Source of the DNA: Smithellaceae bacterium
Lineage (GTDB): Bacteria > Desulfobacterota > Syntrophia > Syntrophales > Smithellaceae
Direction of reading: 5' to 3'
NCBI GenBank assembly: GCA_030690945.1
Contig: JAUYFM010000067.1
Span: forward strand, 1-64,000
Length of the DNA: 64,000 nucleotides
How positions within the stretch are numbered: position 1 is the first letter of the stretch; every line of letters begins with the position of its first letter. The notes under the pieces were generated by a model. The model was not told the origin of the DNA. It did not search any database and saw only the letters and a program-made list of their open reading frames with translations. Made by a program: the position numbers and the translations under genes. Shown here one piece after another: positions 52,334 to 63,431 of the stretch.

Positions 52334-53173
52334 ATGATCAAAACTATACTCATTCCGGTTGATGGATCGGCCAACAGCGCCACCGCTGTCGATTACGGCA
52401 TCTATATCGCGCCGAAACTAGAGGCAACCCTTACGGGACTTCATGTCATCGACGTATATTTGATTCAGGGACCGCTGATGACCGATATTTCCGCCACCGT
52501 CGGCATGCCGCCCTATGATGGTTTTTTTGAGGCCGTTGAAACGTCGCTGAAAGAGAAAGCCGACGCCGTCTTGAAGAATTTCGAAGATCGTTGCCGAACG
52601 GCGGGTATCTCCTGTCTAACGAAAAAAAATATCGGTAAAATCAGCGACACCATCATTGAAGAAGCCGAAAACGCTGATTTAGTTTTGATGGCAAAAAAAG
52701 GGGAACATTTTCACTTGAAGGAAGGCGGACTGCTCGGATCGGTTGCCGAGGCTGTTATTCGCCGTTCGGGGAAACCCGTCATAGTCATTCCGGAGTCCTT
52801 TCGTGAGATCGAAAGCATAGGACTGGCTTACGACGGCAGTGCCCCCGCCAGAAAAGCATTGGCGTTGTGTCTAAACATCTCCGAAAAATCCAAATGGCCG
52901 ATCACCGTCCTCATTATCAGCGCGGACGCGCAAAAAGCAGCGGATTTATCCGTGCAGGTTGAGGAAATGGCTCAAAAAAACTTGGTAGATTGCGAAGTGA
53001 TCATCTCCGCAGGCCGTGAAGCAGACGAAATTCTCAAATTCATTGCTGAAGGCGCGGTGGAATTAATGGTCATGGGCGCCTACGGACATAACCGCCTGCG
53101 CCAATGGCTTCTGGGCAGCACAACCTCCCACATCATTCACAAAAGCCCCATTCCGGTGCTACTGATACGCTGA
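52334..53173 (+). CDS. universal stress protein, tandem UspA domains
   Basis: MIKTILIPVDGSANSATAVDYGI; C-terminal LMVMGAYGHNRLRQWLLGSTTSHIIHKSPIPVLLIR. Confidence 0.93.
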   Translation: MIKTILIPVDGSANSATAVDYGIYIAPKLEATLTGLHVIDVYLIQGPLMTDISATVGMPPYDGFFEAVETSLKEKADAVLKNFEDRCRTAGISCLTKKNIGKISDTIIEEAENADLVLMAKKGEHFHLKEGGLLGSVAEAVIRRSGKPVIVIPESFREIESIGLAYDGSAPARKALALCLNISEKSKWPITVLIISADAQKAADLSVQVEEMAQKNLVDCEVIISAGREADEILKFIAEGAVELMVMGAYGHNRLRQWLLGSTTSHIIHKSPIPVLLIR

Positions 53174-53254
53174 AAAAGAACAAACAGCTGGAAGTTATCA
53201 TGAATCAGGTCATCTCAATCTGTAGGGAACGGTCTGGTGACCTTGAGTGCCAAA

Positions 53255-54016
53255 TCAAATCTGATTATCCACCAGATTTTTCAGCGTTTCAAGTACATCA
53301 TATCGGGTCAGGTCATATTGAATGGGTGTGATGGTGACATAACCTGCGGCAAGCGCGCCGATATCCGTTTCGATTTCCTGCGGACCTGCCATTTTTTCTC
53401 CTGACATCCAGTAGTAGATATTATCGCGGGGATCCACGCGTTTCTCGAAGGATTCGATGATCCGGCTTTTGCCCTGGCGCACTACCGCGATACCGCGAAT
53501 CTGATCATCCGGAAGACACGGCACGTTGACATTGAACGCGCCACCTGCAAGCGAGGGGTTGGCGGCAAGGAATAAAACCAGTTTACGGGCCATCCGGGCG
53601 GCAAAAGAAAAATCCAATTCCTGATGCGTATCGAGAGAGATGGCCATAGAGGTAACGCCCATCATCGCCGCTTCCGTCGCAGCGGAGACCGTTCCCGAGT
53701 AAATCACATTGTTTCCGCAATTGGCGCCTCGGTTAATTCCGGACACCACCAGATCCGGCATTTGTCCGGCCAGTTCCTTGATGCCGATTTTTACGCAATC
53801 CGCCGGCGTACCGCAAACGGCGTAACCCAGAAAATTGCCGCCTTTCATTGCGCTCCGCACCATCAAAGGACGAAAAAGCGTAATCGCATGCCCGACAGCA
53901 CTCTGTTCAATTTCCGGCGCGACAATAAAACAATCAGCCTCCTTCGACAGTTCTTCGTAAAGAGCGCTTAAGCCCCGCGCATAAATCCCATCATCGTTGG
54001 TCAGTAAAATCCGCAT
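53255..54016 (-). CDS. surE: 5'/3'-nucleotidase SurE
   Basis: MRILLTNDDGIYARGLSALYEEL; VVSGINRGANCGNNVIYSGTVSAATEAAMMGVTSMAISLD. Confidence 0.96.
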   Translation of the reverse strand: MRILLTNDDGIYARGLSALYEELSKEADCFIVAPEIEQSAVGHAITLFRPLMVRSAMKGGNFLGYAVCGTPADCVKIGIKELAGQMPDLVVSGINRGANCGNNVIYSGTVSAATEAAMMGVTSMAISLDTHQELDFSFAARMARKLVLFLAANPSLAGGAFNVNVPCLPDDQIRGIAVVRQGKSRIIESFEKRVDPRDNIYYWMSGEKMAGPQEIETDIGALAAGYVTITPIQYDLTRYDVLETLKNLVDNQI

Positions 54017-54041
54017 CCCAATTTCCTATAACCCCTTGCCC

Positions 54042-54069
54042 GTAGGGAACGGTCGCGACCGTTCCCTAC
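54042..54069. repeat. 28-bp perfect palindrome GTAGGGAACGGTCGCGACCGTTCCCTAC
   Basis: Read directly; half-copy GTAGGGAACGGTC at 53222-53234 on the other side of surE. Confidence 0.95.
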
Positions 54070-54074
54070 ATTTT

Positions 54075-55385
54075 CTATTTCACCTGCTCAATTTTCCCGT
54101 TTTGAACTCTCAAAATAAATGCGTCTTTTTGGGCCACCCGACTGCCGCCAAAAGAAATACTGCCCGTGGCTCCCCGAAAACGCTCAACGGCAAGCAACGC
54201 TTGAACGAATTCAGCGCGTGTTTTAATTTGCTGGTCTTCCAGAACACTCAGGACCACTCCCATCGTATCATAAGACAGGGCGTCAATATTGACGGGCTCC
54301 CGGCTGTAAGCTGAATAATAAATATCAACAAAATCATTGGTCTCCGGCAGAAAGCCGTTCACAAAAAAACTGTCGGCAAAAATGGCCCCTTCCAGATATT
54401 CAACACCTTTCTTCAGTAAATCAGGCGAATGCCATAAGCTTGTCCCAAAAAGTTGCATCCCTTTGACGTCATAAAAAGCAAGTTGAGAGGTAATCATCTT
54501 CACACGTAAGGCTGAATCCGGAATAAACAGGGCTCCAAAATTCAGAGACAACTTGAATTTTGCTTCCTGAGGCATGGCATAAACCTTTTCTGATGCTCCT
54601 GTCTTATGTCCTGTCAGTTTGTTGATCTGTTCCGTAAAATCCGTTTGCGTCTTGCTGTAAGGAATGGCTTTACCCACCTTGACGCCCGTTTTTTGAGCTT
54701 CACTACGGAAGATACGAACCATTTCTTCTCCATAATCATCTTGCGGATAAAGGATGGAAAAAATCGCGATATTTGATCTATCCAAGGCGTATTTCGTTAA
54801 GGCCTCTATTTGCTGAGTCGGCGTCAGAAAATGCTGAAACACATACTCACCCACTTCCGTGACACCCTCTTTTGAGGTGATTAAAATCACCGGCACTTGC
54901 CGCTTCTGGGCTTCGCGGGCAGCAATGACTGCTTCGACGGTGCCGGAGATGGCGACAATCGCCATCACTTTTGCCCCATCTGCCAAATAGGCAACCGCGT
55001 CCTTCATGCCATCCGGAGTTTCACCGGAGTCGGCGACAACAATTTTCCATGGTGAGGGAAAGCGCTGATTGAATATTTCCGCCGACAACAGAACCGCGTC
55101 GAGCGCCTTGCTTCCCGCATCGGCAAAGCGGCCGGTGAGAGGAAAAACACATCCGATTGTATTACGATTGACTGAACGGGAAGGTGGTAAAACGACCAGC
55201 GGTTTTTGTTCCGGTTGTTTGATCTCGGGAGGCTTGACCTGAACCGCCGGTAAGGGTTTTTCAACCGCTTTCATTTCCGGCATCGCTGCTTTTTTTGGGG
55301 CAATCGAAGGCCCCTTTACACAACCCGTTAAAAACACAAATAGAAATATAATAGATATTGCAGCCAGCAGGCGATAATTCTTCAC
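54075..55385 (-). CDS. penicillin-binding-protein-activator/LppC-like lipoprotein (periplasmic-binding fold)
   Basis: Lipobox LTGC; IGCVFPLTGRFADAGSKALDAVLLSAEIFN; VPVILITSKEGVTEVGEYVFQHFLTPTQQIEAL. Confidence 0.8.
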   Translation of the reverse strand: MKNYRLLAAISIIFLFVFLTGCVKGPSIAPKKAAMPEMKAVEKPLPAVQVKPPEIKQPEQKPLVVLPPSRSVNRNTIGCVFPLTGRFADAGSKALDAVLLSAEIFNQRFPSPWKIVVADSGETPDGMKDAVAYLADGAKVMAIVAISGTVEAVIAAREAQKRQVPVILITSKEGVTEVGEYVFQHFLTPTQQIEALTKYALDRSNIAIFSILYPQDDYGEEMVRIFRSEAQKTGVKVGKAIPYSKTQTDFTEQINKLTGHKTGASEKVYAMPQEAKFKLSLNFGALFIPDSALRVKMITSQLAFYDVKGMQLFGTSLWHSPDLLKKGVEYLEGAIFADSFFVNGFLPETNDFVDIYYSAYSREPVNIDALSYDTMGVVLSVLEDQQIKTRAEFVQALLAVERFRGATGSISFGGSRVAQKDAFILRVQNGKIEQVK

Positions 55386-55442
55386 TGTACCTCCTTAATG
55401 GTTATGAAGAATTGTATAATATTTTTCAGGACAGGTCGATAT

Positions 55443-55478
55443 AAAAAGTCCGAAACCGTGTTTCACGATTTCGGACTT
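55443..55478 (-). terminator. rho-independent terminator downstream of dnaK
   Basis: Minus strand AAGTCCGAAA-T-CGTGAAACACG-G-TTTCGGACTTTTTAT: long hairpin followed by T-run. Confidence 0.85.
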
Positions 55479-55492
55479 CGGATAGGAATGAT

Positions 55493-57415
55493 TTATTTTT
55501 TCACTTCTTCAAAATCCGCATCCACGACATCATCGTCCTTTTTGCCGGAGGCCTGGCCTTCGCCGCCCGCGGCTCCCGCGCCACCCGCGCCCGGTCCACC
55601 GGGACCGCCGGCCGTCTTGGCATACATGGCTTCCGCCAGCTTATGCGACACAGTCATCAAGTCATCCTGAGCTTTCTTGATCGCTTCGAGATCGTCGCTT
55701 TCCAGCGCTTTTTTCACGCTGGTAATGGCTTCTTCAATTTTAGTCTTTTCCGCCGCATCGACCTTATCGCCGAATTCCTTGATATTCTTCTCGACGGAAT
55801 ATACCAGAGAATCGGCGTGGTTTCTGGCCTCGATGAGTTCCTTACGGCGCTTGTCTTCTTCCGCGTGCGTTTCCGCATCGCGGACCAGTTTTTCGATTTC
55901 CGCCTCGGAAAGCCCGCTGGAGGCCGTAATCTTAATGCTCTGTTCCTTGCCGGTGCCCAGATCTTTGGCGTTGACATGCACGATGCCGTTGGCGTCAATA
56001 TCAAATGTTACTTCAATCTGTGGAATGCCACGCGGCGCGGATGGAATGCCCACCAGTTCAAAACGACCCAGCGTTCTGTTGTCTCCGGCCATCTGGCGTT
56101 CGCCCTGCAGAACATGAATGCTCACCGCGGGCTGATTGTCGGCCGCTGTCGAGAAAATCTGACTTTTCTTGCTGGGAATCGTCGTGTTTTTCTCGATCAG
56201 TCTCGTCATAACGCCGCCCAGGGTTTCAATGCCCAGAGAAAGCGGCGTGACATCCAAAAGCAGAACGTCTTTGACATCGCCTGCCAGAACGCCACCCTGA
56301 ATGGCCGCACCGACCGCCACGACTTCATCCGGGTTGACACCCCGATTCGGTTCTTTTCCGAAAATCTCTTTTACCTTCTGCTGGACACGCGGCATGCGGG
56401 TCATACCACCGACAAGAATGACTTCATCAATATCTTTGGCTGACAGATTAGCATCTTTCAGCGCGGTCTGGCAGGGACCAATGACTTTGTCAATCAGCTC
56501 TTCCACCAGCTGTTCCAGCTTGGCGCGTGTCAGCTTCATGTTCATATGCTTGGGCCCCGACGCGTCTGCTGTGACAAACGGCAGGTTGATGTCCGTTTCC
56601 ATCGTCGTGGAAAGTTCCATCTTTGCCTTTTCCGCCGCTTCTTTCAGCCGCTGCAGCGCCATTTTATCACTGCGCAGGTCAATACCCTGATCCTTCTTGA
56701 ATTCAGCGACCAGATAATCCATGACGCGCTGATCGAAATCTTCACCGCCCAGGTGCGTATCGCCGTTGGTTGATTTCACTTCAAAAACGCCTTCGCCCAA
56801 TTCCAAGATGGAAATATCAAAGGTGCCGCCGCCCAAATCGAAAACGGCTATTTTTTCATCTTTCTTTTTATCCAGACCGTAGGCCAGCGCCGCAGCGGTC
56901 GGTTCATTGATAATACGTAAAACATTCAGGCCGGCAATTTTGCCTGCGTCTTTGGTCGCCTGACGCTGCGAGTCGTTAAAATAAGCCGGAACCGTAATAA
57001 CAGCATCCGTTACTTTTTCTCCCAGATAGTCTTCCGCGGTCTGTTTCATCTTCGTCAGAATTATCGCAGAAATTTCCGCCGGAGAATAATTTTTGCCTCG
57101 CACGGTCACCTGCGCGTCGCCATTCCCCGCTTCAGTGATCTTGTAAGCAGAGATTTTCACATCGTACTGAATTTCCTTGGAGCTGTATTTTCTGCCGATC
57201 ATTCTTTTGACGGCGTAAACGGTATTTTCCGAATTGGTAATCGCCTGTCTTTTGGCCACCTGGCCCACCAGCCGCTCACCGCTTTCTGTAATGGCGACAA
57301 TTGAAGGCGTGGTGCGGTTGCCTTCCTGATTGGCAATAACAACCGGGTCGCCCCCTTCCATAATCGCCACACATGAATTGGTTGTTCCTAAATCTATTCC
57401 GATAATCTTTCCCAT
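55493..57415 (-). CDS. dnaK: molecular chaperone DnaK
   Basis: [57 protein letters not shown]-terminal [14 protein letters not shown]. Confidence 0.98.
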   Translation of the reverse strand: MGKIIGIDLGTTNSCVAIMEGGDPVVIANQEGNRTTPSIVAITESGERLVGQVAKRQAITNSENTVYAVKRMIGRKYSSKEIQYDVKISAYKITEAGNGDAQVTVRGKNYSPAEISAIILTKMKQTAEDYLGEKVTDAVITVPAYFNDSQRQATKDAGKIAGLNVLRIINEPTAAALAYGLDKKKDEKIAVFDLGGGTFDISILELGEGVFEVKSTNGDTHLGGEDFDQRVMDYLVAEFKKDQGIDLRSDKMALQRLKEAAEKAKMELSTTMETDINLPFVTADASGPKHMNMKLTRAKLEQLVEELIDKVIGPCQTALKDANLSAKDIDEVILVGGMTRMPRVQQKVKEIFGKEPNRGVNPDEVVAVGAAIQGGVLAGDVKDVLLLDVTPLSLGIETLGGVMTRLIEKNTTIPSKKSQIFSTAADNQPAVSIHVLQGERQMAGDNRTLGRFELVGIPSAPRGIPQIEVTFDIDANGIVHVNAKDLGTGKEQSIKITASSGLSEAEIEKLVRDAETHAEEDKRRKELIEARNHADSLVYSVEKNIKEFGDKVDAAEKTKIEEAITSVKKALESDDLEAIKKAQDDLMTVSHKLAEAMYAKTAGGPGGPGAGGAGAAGGEGQASGKKDDDVVDADFEEVKK

Positions 57416-57426
57416 TTTATTCCTCC

Positions 57427-58038
57427 TTATTCTCCCTTTGTATCATTGATTGCACATCCATTATTTTCTGTAGTCTTTTTGCATACACAGACCCTCGACG
57501 GCCTAATCAGTCTGCCGTTGAGCAAATAGCCTTTTTCCATTTCACTGACAATTTGGTTGTTTTGATGATCCGCGCTGTCCATTTGCATCAGAGCTTCGTG
57601 AAAGTTGGGATCAAAATCCAAACCGGCACTTTCGATTCTCTCCACGCCATGTTTTTTCAGGCAGCCGAGCAGTTGATCCTGAATCAGCGTAATCCCCGAC
57701 TTAAAAGCCTGCGCGTCATTGCTATCCGCATGTGTCAGCGCACGATCCAAGCTGTCCAGAAAAGGTAAAATGTCCTTAACCAAATCCTCTTTGCCGTATT
57801 TAAGAATATCGGCTTTATCCCGCGCCGCCCGCTTTTTATAATTATCCAATTCCGCAACGGTTCGTAAATAGCGGTCGTAATTCTCTTTGGCTTCTTTTTC
57901 TTTCGCTTCGAGCGCTTCTTTTAAATTTTCAGTTTCGGTGTCAGCCGCTTCTTCCACGACATCAACCGGTTCCGAAGTATCCACCTTTATTTTTTTATCG
58001 ATATGATCTTTTTTCGTTTTCACTCCCGCCCCTGCCAC
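57427..58038 (-). CDS. grpE: nucleotide exchange factor GrpE
   Basis: [56 protein letters not shown]. Confidence 0.95.
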   Translation of the reverse strand: MAGAGVKTKKDHIDKKIKVDTSEPVDVVEEAADTETENLKEALEAKEKEAKENYDRYLRTVAELDNYKKRAARDKADILKYGKEDLVKDILPFLDSLDRALTHADSNDAQAFKSGITLIQDQLLGCLKKHGVERIESAGLDFDPNFHEALMQMDSADHQNNQIVSEMEKGYLLNGRLIRPSRVCVCKKTTENNGCAINDTKGE

Positions 58039-58041
58039 TTT

Positions 58042-58626
58042 TTATTTTAAATCCGGTTTCTGGAATAATTTAATATCCACCAGTTCGCAAATCGCATGAC
58101 CGGCCGTAATATGTGTTTCCTGAATCCGTGCTGTGCTGTTGGATGATACATTCAGGGACAAATCAGCTATTTGGGCAATAGCGCCGCCGTCCTTACCGGT
58201 AAAAGCCAGCGTTACCAAACCCATCTTCTTGGCCAACTCGAGGCCTTTCTGCACATTTAGCGAATTACCGCTGGTGCTGATTCCCCAGGCCACATCGCCT
58301 TCTTGCCCCAGTGCCCGGATCTGCTTGGCAAATATTTCCGAAAAATCGTAATCGTTACCTATAGCGGTAATAACGGACGTGTCTGTTGTCAATGCAATAG
58401 CCGGTAGCGGCGGCCTTTCGATAATAAAGCGGTTAACAAATTCCGCTGCGATGTGCTGCGCATCCGCGGCGGAACCGCCATTGCCAAAAATCATGATTTT
58501 ATTCCCAGCTTTGAGAGCTGCTGTCAGAATCTCAATGACGTTCACCAACTTGCCGAGATTATCATTGATAAAAGCCTCCTTGACGCGGCAGCTTTCCTTG
58601 AATAATTTGACAATGTGATCTTTCAT
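58042..58626 (-). CDS. gmhA: phosphoheptose isomerase (SIS domain)
   Basis: IMIFGNGGSAADAQHIAAEFVNRF; GISTSGNSLNVQKGLELAKKMGL; IQETHITAGHAICELVD. Confidence 0.93.
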   Translation of the reverse strand: MKDHIVKLFKESCRVKEAFINDNLGKLVNVIEILTAALKAGNKIMIFGNGGSAADAQHIAAEFVNRFIIERPPLPAIALTTDTSVITAIGNDYDFSEIFAKQIRALGQEGDVAWGISTSGNSLNVQKGLELAKKMGLVTLAFTGKDGGAIAQIADLSLNVSSNSTARIQETHITAGHAICELVDIKLFQKPDLK

Positions 58627-58886
58627 GATGATTTATCCTTAGTTCCTTTTAAAAACCGCTGCTTAAAGCGCGCCTAATATAAGAACGGGGACGTAGAGTG
58701 TCAAGGGCGGCGGGCCGATTTTTACCCCCCTTTCCCCTTCTTCCATCGCCTACGGCAAGCGGGATATGGATATGACCGCAACCCCCGTTGGCCATATAAT
58801 TGTCATTCATCTATTTTGTTCGAAATAGATTAAAAACAAACAATAGCAAATGCTTACATAATAATTTTGAGGAAGGATGAAATTTG

Positions 58887-58915
58887 TTGACATAAAATAT
58901 CAATCGCATTATATT
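58887..58915 (+). promoter_or_regulatory. sigma70-type promoter for tRNA-Gln (TTGACA - 17 nt - TATATT)
   Basis: TTGACA 58887-58892, TATATT 58910-58915, about 58 bp upstream of the tRNA 5' end. Confidence 0.7.
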
Positions 58916-58973
58916 CACGCCGCCCGTCAACAGGATAAAAACCGGACAGGCAGCGCTCTTCAACATTTCCTAC

Positions 58974-59047
58974 TGGGGAATCGTTCAATGGTAGGACAGC
59001 GGACTCTGACTCCGTCAATCAAGGTTCGAATCCTTGTTCCCCAGCCA
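58974..59047 (+). tRNA. tRNA-Gln (anticodon CTG)
   Basis: TGGGGAA...TTCCCCA acceptor stem, D-arm GTTC-AATGGTAG-GAC, anticodon arm GCGGA-CTCTGAC-TCCGT (anticodon CTG), T-arm CAAGGTTCGAATCCTTG, discriminator G and encoded CCA. Confidence 0.96.
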
Positions 59048-59254
59048 ATTTTTTAATCAATCACTTACACAATAGTTTAAAATTCTTACTTATTTGTCCC
59101 GTTAGGAATTGCCACTATTTTGCCACTTTCGGAAAACATTCAAATCAACACATTTTTGATTTGTTCAAGGTATTTTGAGCGGTAACCCTCGCCCAGCGCC
59201 GCTTTTGAATCTTTACCCACAAAAAAGGTTGATGTTTTCACGCCCTGCCAGACA

Positions 59255-59280
59255 ATAAAAAACCCGCCTGGGAGCGGGTT
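59255..59280 (-). terminator. rho-independent terminator downstream of the aspartic protease gene
   Basis: Minus strand AACCCGC-TCCCAG-GCGGGTT followed by TTTTTATTG. Confidence 0.8.
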
Positions 59281-59302
59281 ATGGCAATTATTTGTCCTTG
59301 TG

Positions 59303-59869
59303 TTATTTACCGCAGCATTTTTTATATTTTTTCCCGCTGCCACAAGGGCAGAGAGCGTTTCTGCTGATCATAGCTTTGTCATGCCTAATGGGTGTCTGCA
59401 AACTATTTGATTCGGCGACGAAATCCATGCAAGCAATAGAGGGGAGGCGAAAAGTAAATACCGTTTTCCCTTCGAAGCAACTAATAGCAAAGTCACCAGG
59501 GCCGATGATATCCATTCCAATCAGTACATCCGCCCCATGAATATCTGCTTCCACGACTCGAAGACTAGGGATGCTAACTTTATTGGGAAGAACGATATTA
59601 ACAAGATAAGCCGCTGTCCTGATAATCCCGCCGGCTGTATGGGTTTGCGCCATACCTATTGGTTGTAGCGAGCATTCTTCTACTATTCTTTTTGAAATGC
59701 ATGTTGATGTTGCGCCGGTATCCCATATGGCCTGGCAAGCGCATTTTTTTGGATGGATGGTGTTTAAAGCCGGATCAAACGCCTGGGATACAACAGTATC
59801 TGTCCTAAGCACATTAGTTCGTCCGTTAAATTTTATCGTAAATGACGATGTACCTGGAAGGGCATTCAT
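59303..59869 (-). CDS. retropepsin-like aspartic protease with C-terminal SEC-C motif
   Basis: IWDTGATSTCISKRIVEE catalytic-type D-T-G, ADVLIGMDIIGPGDFAI, and terminal ALCPCGSGKKYKKCCGK (SEC-C). Confidence 0.85.
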   Translation of the reverse strand: MNALPGTSSFTIKFNGRTNVLRTDTVVSQAFDPALNTIHPKKCACQAIWDTGATSTCISKRIVEECSLQPIGMAQTHTAGGIIRTAAYLVNIVLPNKVSIPSLRVVEADIHGADVLIGMDIIGPGDFAISCFEGKTVFTFRLPSIACMDFVAESNSLQTPIRHDKAMISRNALCPCGSGKKYKKCCGK

Positions 59870-60136
59870 TTAGGCAAATACTACCCGTGAATGGAAGTGG
59901 GCTGTATAATCATTTTCGCCTGGCGAACAATATTGGACAAGGAACGTCCCAAGGTCATGATTTTTTGACGTTTCTGTTATGGCTTCAATATCAGATGAAT
60001 ATGCACCTAACACCTGACCGTTTTTAATTACGATATACTGTCCGTTATATTTTTTAACAAACTCTTCCTGATGCGCGAGATAAAAATCAAAATCTTTTTC
60101 CAATACATTAAGTTTTACTTCTGCTTTTTGTCCCAT
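59870..60136 (-). CDS. small DUF5678-like protein, cotranscribed with the aspartic protease
   Basis: FDFYLAHQEEFVKKYNGQYIVIKNGQVLGAYSSDIEA; strong RBS (AAGGAGG) upstream; stop TAA immediately adjoins the downstream ATG (TAAATG). Confidence 0.65.
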   Translation of the reverse strand: MGQKAEVKLNVLEKDFDFYLAHQEEFVKKYNGQYIVIKNGQVLGAYSSDIEAITETSKNHDLGTFLVQYCSPGENDYTAHFHSRVVFA

Positions 60137-60624
60137 GGCCTAGCCTCCTTTCCATGGTGGTGACTCTATGTAAACGCTTCTTTCCTGCCTGTCAAGTCCA
60201 AAATGCACAAGGGCAGGGGGTTTGAAAATTCATTTATTCCCGCCAATTTTATCCATCATGGCATTTACGTCTTCGCTTCTGTATTGAGAAAGAGTGGTTA
60301 CTCAAATGCATAATATCACTTGAATAATTTATGTGTCGTTATTTTATGTCTAGCATGGTGTTGTAGGAGTGACTTCCCGCGCACAAAGCACCAGGTACCG
60401 TGGAAATATGGCAAATTGCACCTTGCGCAAAATTGCCAAGTCCAAAGCAACTGCGCGCCTTGGGCAATGCTCAACCTAGCGGATTATGGCGGGCATTAGT
60501 TTTTATCGAATGCGCCTGCCTTTCTAATTATTGTCCATAATTTCGTTGACATCAAAGCGTCGCTTTCCTATAGTGCTTCAATCTTAATCTGTAACCATAT
60601 TACTAATGCGCCCAAGGAGAACTA

Positions 60625-62175
60625 ATGAACCATAACGGTAACAATATTGAATCCCGTCTGTGGGAAGCAGCGGATGAACTGCGGGCCAACTCCAAACTGA
60701 AATCTTCGGAATACTCCGTCCCGGTGCTGGGACTGGTCTTTCTGCGCTATGCCGACCACAAGTTCCAAGCTGCGGCAAAAGAATTAGAGGGCTCGGGTGG
60801 CGGAAGGCGTAAGATAGGACCTCCGGACTATCAGGCTAAAGGAGTGCTTTATCTACCCGAAGCGGCACGTTTCTCGGCGCTGATCCAATTACCCGAAGGG
60901 GCCAATATCGGCGCGGCCATCAACGATGCTATGCGCTCCATCGAGGCGGAGAACCCCGACCTCAAGGACGTACTGCCCAAGACCTACAACCGTTTCGAGA
61001 ACTCCCTGCTCAAAGAACTGCTCAAGACCATGAACTCCGTCCCCATGGACATAGAAGGGGACGCCTTCGGCAAGATTTACGAATACTTCCTCGGCCACTT
61101 CGCCATGAGCGAGGGCCAGAAGGGCGGCGAGTTCTTTACCCCCACCGCCATGGTGCAGCTTCTTGTCGCCATCATTCAGCCATTCCATGGACGCATTTTT
61201 GACATTGCCTCCGGCTCCTGTGGCATGTTTGTGCAGAGTGCCCGTTTTGTCGCGGAACATAAAAAGAACCCCGGCGCTGAACTGAGCATTTACGGACAGG
61301 AAAAAGTGGCCGAGACAGTGAAGCTGGGTAAGATGAACCTGGCCGTGCATGGCCTGGCCGGTGACATCCGCCAGGGCAACGCTTATTACGAAGACCTGCA
61401 TAAATCCACCGGCAAATTCGATTTTGTTATGGCCAATCCGCCCTTCAACGTGGACCGGGTGGACAAGGATAGACTCAAGGATGACCCGCGCTTTCCCTTC
61501 GGCCTGCCCCGCGCCGACAACGCCAACTACCTCTGGATTCAGCTTTTCTACAGTTCACTAAATGAAACTGGGCGTGCCGGGTTTGTCATGGCCAACTCTG
61601 CTGCCGACGCTCGCGGTTCGGAACTGGACATCCGCAAGCAGATTATCGAAGCCCACGCCGTGGATGTGATGGTGGCCGTCGGTCCCAACTTCTTCTACAC
61701 TGTAACCCTGCCCTGCACCCTCTGGTTCTTCGACCGGGGCAAGCGCCACACCGCCCGCGCCGATCAGGTGCTCTTCATCGACGCCCGCCACCTCTATCGT
61801 CAAATCGACCGCGCCCACCGTGATTGGACCCCGGCACAGATCGAGTTTCTGGCCAATATCGCCAGACTCTATCGCGGAGAGGAACCGGAAAACCTGCACG
61901 ACAGCGCCGCCCTGTTGGCCGAACACTTCCCCGATGGCCGATATGCCAATGTGGCGGGTCTGTGCAAGGTGGCGACGCTTGCCGAGATTGAAGCCCAGGG
62001 ATGGAGCCTCAACCCAGGCCGCTATGTGGGTGTCACCGCCCGTGTCGAGGATGACTTCGACTTCAAGGTACGGTTGGAGGAGCAGAACGAGGAACTGGAA
62101 ACCCTCAACGCCGAAGCGCGGGAACTGGAAGAGCGGATCGCGGAGAATGTGGTCAAGTTGCTGGAGGGGGAATGA
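60625..62175 (+). CDS. hsdM: type I restriction-modification system methyltransferase subunit
   Basis: N-terminal Hsd[49 protein letters not shown] (NPPF). Confidence 0.96.
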   Translation: MNHNGNNIESRLWEAADELRANSKLKSSEYSVPVLGLVFLRYADHKFQAAAKELEGSGGGRRKIGPPDYQAKGVLYLPEAARFSALIQLPEGANIGAAINDAMRSIEAENPDLKDVLPKTYNRFENSLLKELLKTMNSVPMDIEGDAFGKIYEYFLGHFAMSEGQKGGEFFTPTAMVQLLVAIIQPFHGRIFDIASGSCGMFVQSARFVAEHKKNPGAELSIYGQEKVAETVKLGKMNLAVHGLAGDIRQGNAYYEDLHKSTGKFDFVMANPPFNVDRVDKDRLKDDPRFPFGLPRADNANYLWIQLFYSSLNETGRAGFVMANSAADARGSELDIRKQIIEAHAVDVMVAVGPNFFYTVTLPCTLWFFDRGKRHTARADQVLFIDARHLYRQIDRAHRDWTPAQIEFLANIARLYRGEEPENLHDSAALLAEHFPDGRYANVAGLCKVATLAEIEAQGWSLNPGRYVGVTARVEDDFDFKVRLEEQNEELETLNAEARELEERIAENVVKLLEGE

Positions 62176-63431
62176 TAGCTGAATGGAATGAAATAACATT
62201 TGGCCAGCTTTGCACGCTTCGCGCTGGCTCGGCTTTCAAGATTCAATATCAAGGCCGACCGGCAGGTGACTTCCCTTTCATCAAAGTCAGCGACATGAAT
62301 CTCGCTGGAAACGAAATTTGCGTTCGTGAATCCAATCATTGGATAGACGAAGTGGTACGCGCTGAAATTAAGGCCAAACCTTTTCCCGAAGGAACAACAG
62401 TATTTGCGAAAATCGGCGAAGCACTAAAGCAAAACAGGGTCCGCTTTCTGGCCCGTGACACGATCATTGACAACAACATGATGGGCGCGATCCCGAATCG
62501 TGATGTTGTTGATGCCAGATTTTTGTACTACAGACTTTCAGAATTCGACTTTGCAGCCACATCGACCGGCACGGCTTTGCCATATCTCACGGTTAGTACG
62601 CTCGCAGCGTCCCGATTCCGTATTCCCCTACTCCCCACGCAGCGGAAAATCGCGACAATACTCTCGGCCTACGATGACCTGATCGAGAACAACCTGCGGC
62701 GGATCAAGATACTGGAGGAGATGGCGCAGAACCTCTACCGCGAGTGGTTCGTCAAGTTCCGCTTCCCCGGCCACCAGAACGCCCATTTTACAAATTCCCC
62801 TCTTGGCAGGATTCCAGAGGCGTGGAAGGTGGTGAAGATACCCGCGGCGGTGCAGGTCCGACCGAAGCTGCCTGTGTCCAAGCACGAACGAGTGGCTTTT
62901 GTTCCGATGGGTAGCCTCTCCGAAACTTCGATGCTTATTGGTGACGTTGAATACCGTTCAAATGCCACCGGAGCACGTTTCCAAAATGGCGATACCCTCT
63001 TCGCACGAATCACACCCTGTCTGGAGAATGGCAAAACAGGGTTTATTCAGTTCTTGCCAACCGATGACACCGTCGCCTGTGGCTCGACGGAGTTCATTGT
63101 CCTTCGTTCCAAAACGGTATGCCCGGAATACGTCTATCTGATGGCCCGCAGTGATCTATTCCGTGACAACGCCATAAAGAGTATGTCCGGCGCTACAGGT
63201 CGCCAGCGCGTCCGCGAAGAATGCTTTGATCAATTTCTCTTGGCACAACCTCCTGACGCGATCCTCGAACGTTTCCAGATGGCCACGCGCCCTCAATTCG
63301 AGATGATTCATTCATTGAACCACCGAAATCAGACCCTCCACCGCACCCGCGACCTGCTGCTGCCCCGGCTCATTTCCGGCGAGGTGGATGTATCAGATCT
63401 GAACATTACGATTCCCGAGGAGACAGTATGA
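62172..63431 (+). CDS. hsdS: type I restriction-modification system specificity subunit
   Basis: Two target-recognition-like halves with conserved [47 protein letters not shown] overlap with hsdM. Confidence 0.93.
   Translation: MIAEWNEITFGQLCTLRAGSAFKIQYQGRPAGDFPFIKVSDMNLAGNEICVRESNHWIDEVVRAEIKAKPFPEGTTVFAKIGEALKQNRVRFLARDTIIDNNMMGAIPNRDVVDARFLYYRLSEFDFAATSTGTALPYLTVSTLAASRFRIPLLPTQRKIATILSAYDDLIENNLRRIKILEEMAQNLYREWFVKFRFPGHQNAHFTNSPLGRIPEAWKVVKIPAAVQVRPKLPVSKHERVAFVPMGSLSETSMLIGDVEYRSNATGARFQNGDTLFARITPCLENGKTGFIQFLPTDDTVACGSTEFIVLRSKTVCPEYVYLMARSDLFRDNAIKSMSGATGRQRVREECFDQFLLAQPPDAILERFQMATRPQFEMIHSLNHRNQTLHRTRDLLLPRLISGEVDVSDLNITIPEETV

Noticed and set aside
55643-56443. 266-aa plus-strand ORF antisense to dnaK
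   Set aside because: Shadow ORF of a highly conserved gene; long antisense ORFs are common opposite dnaK.
59140-59343. 67-aa minus-strand ORF near the tRNA
   Set aside because: Overlaps the terminator of the aspartic protease gene; no recognisable domain and likely spurious.
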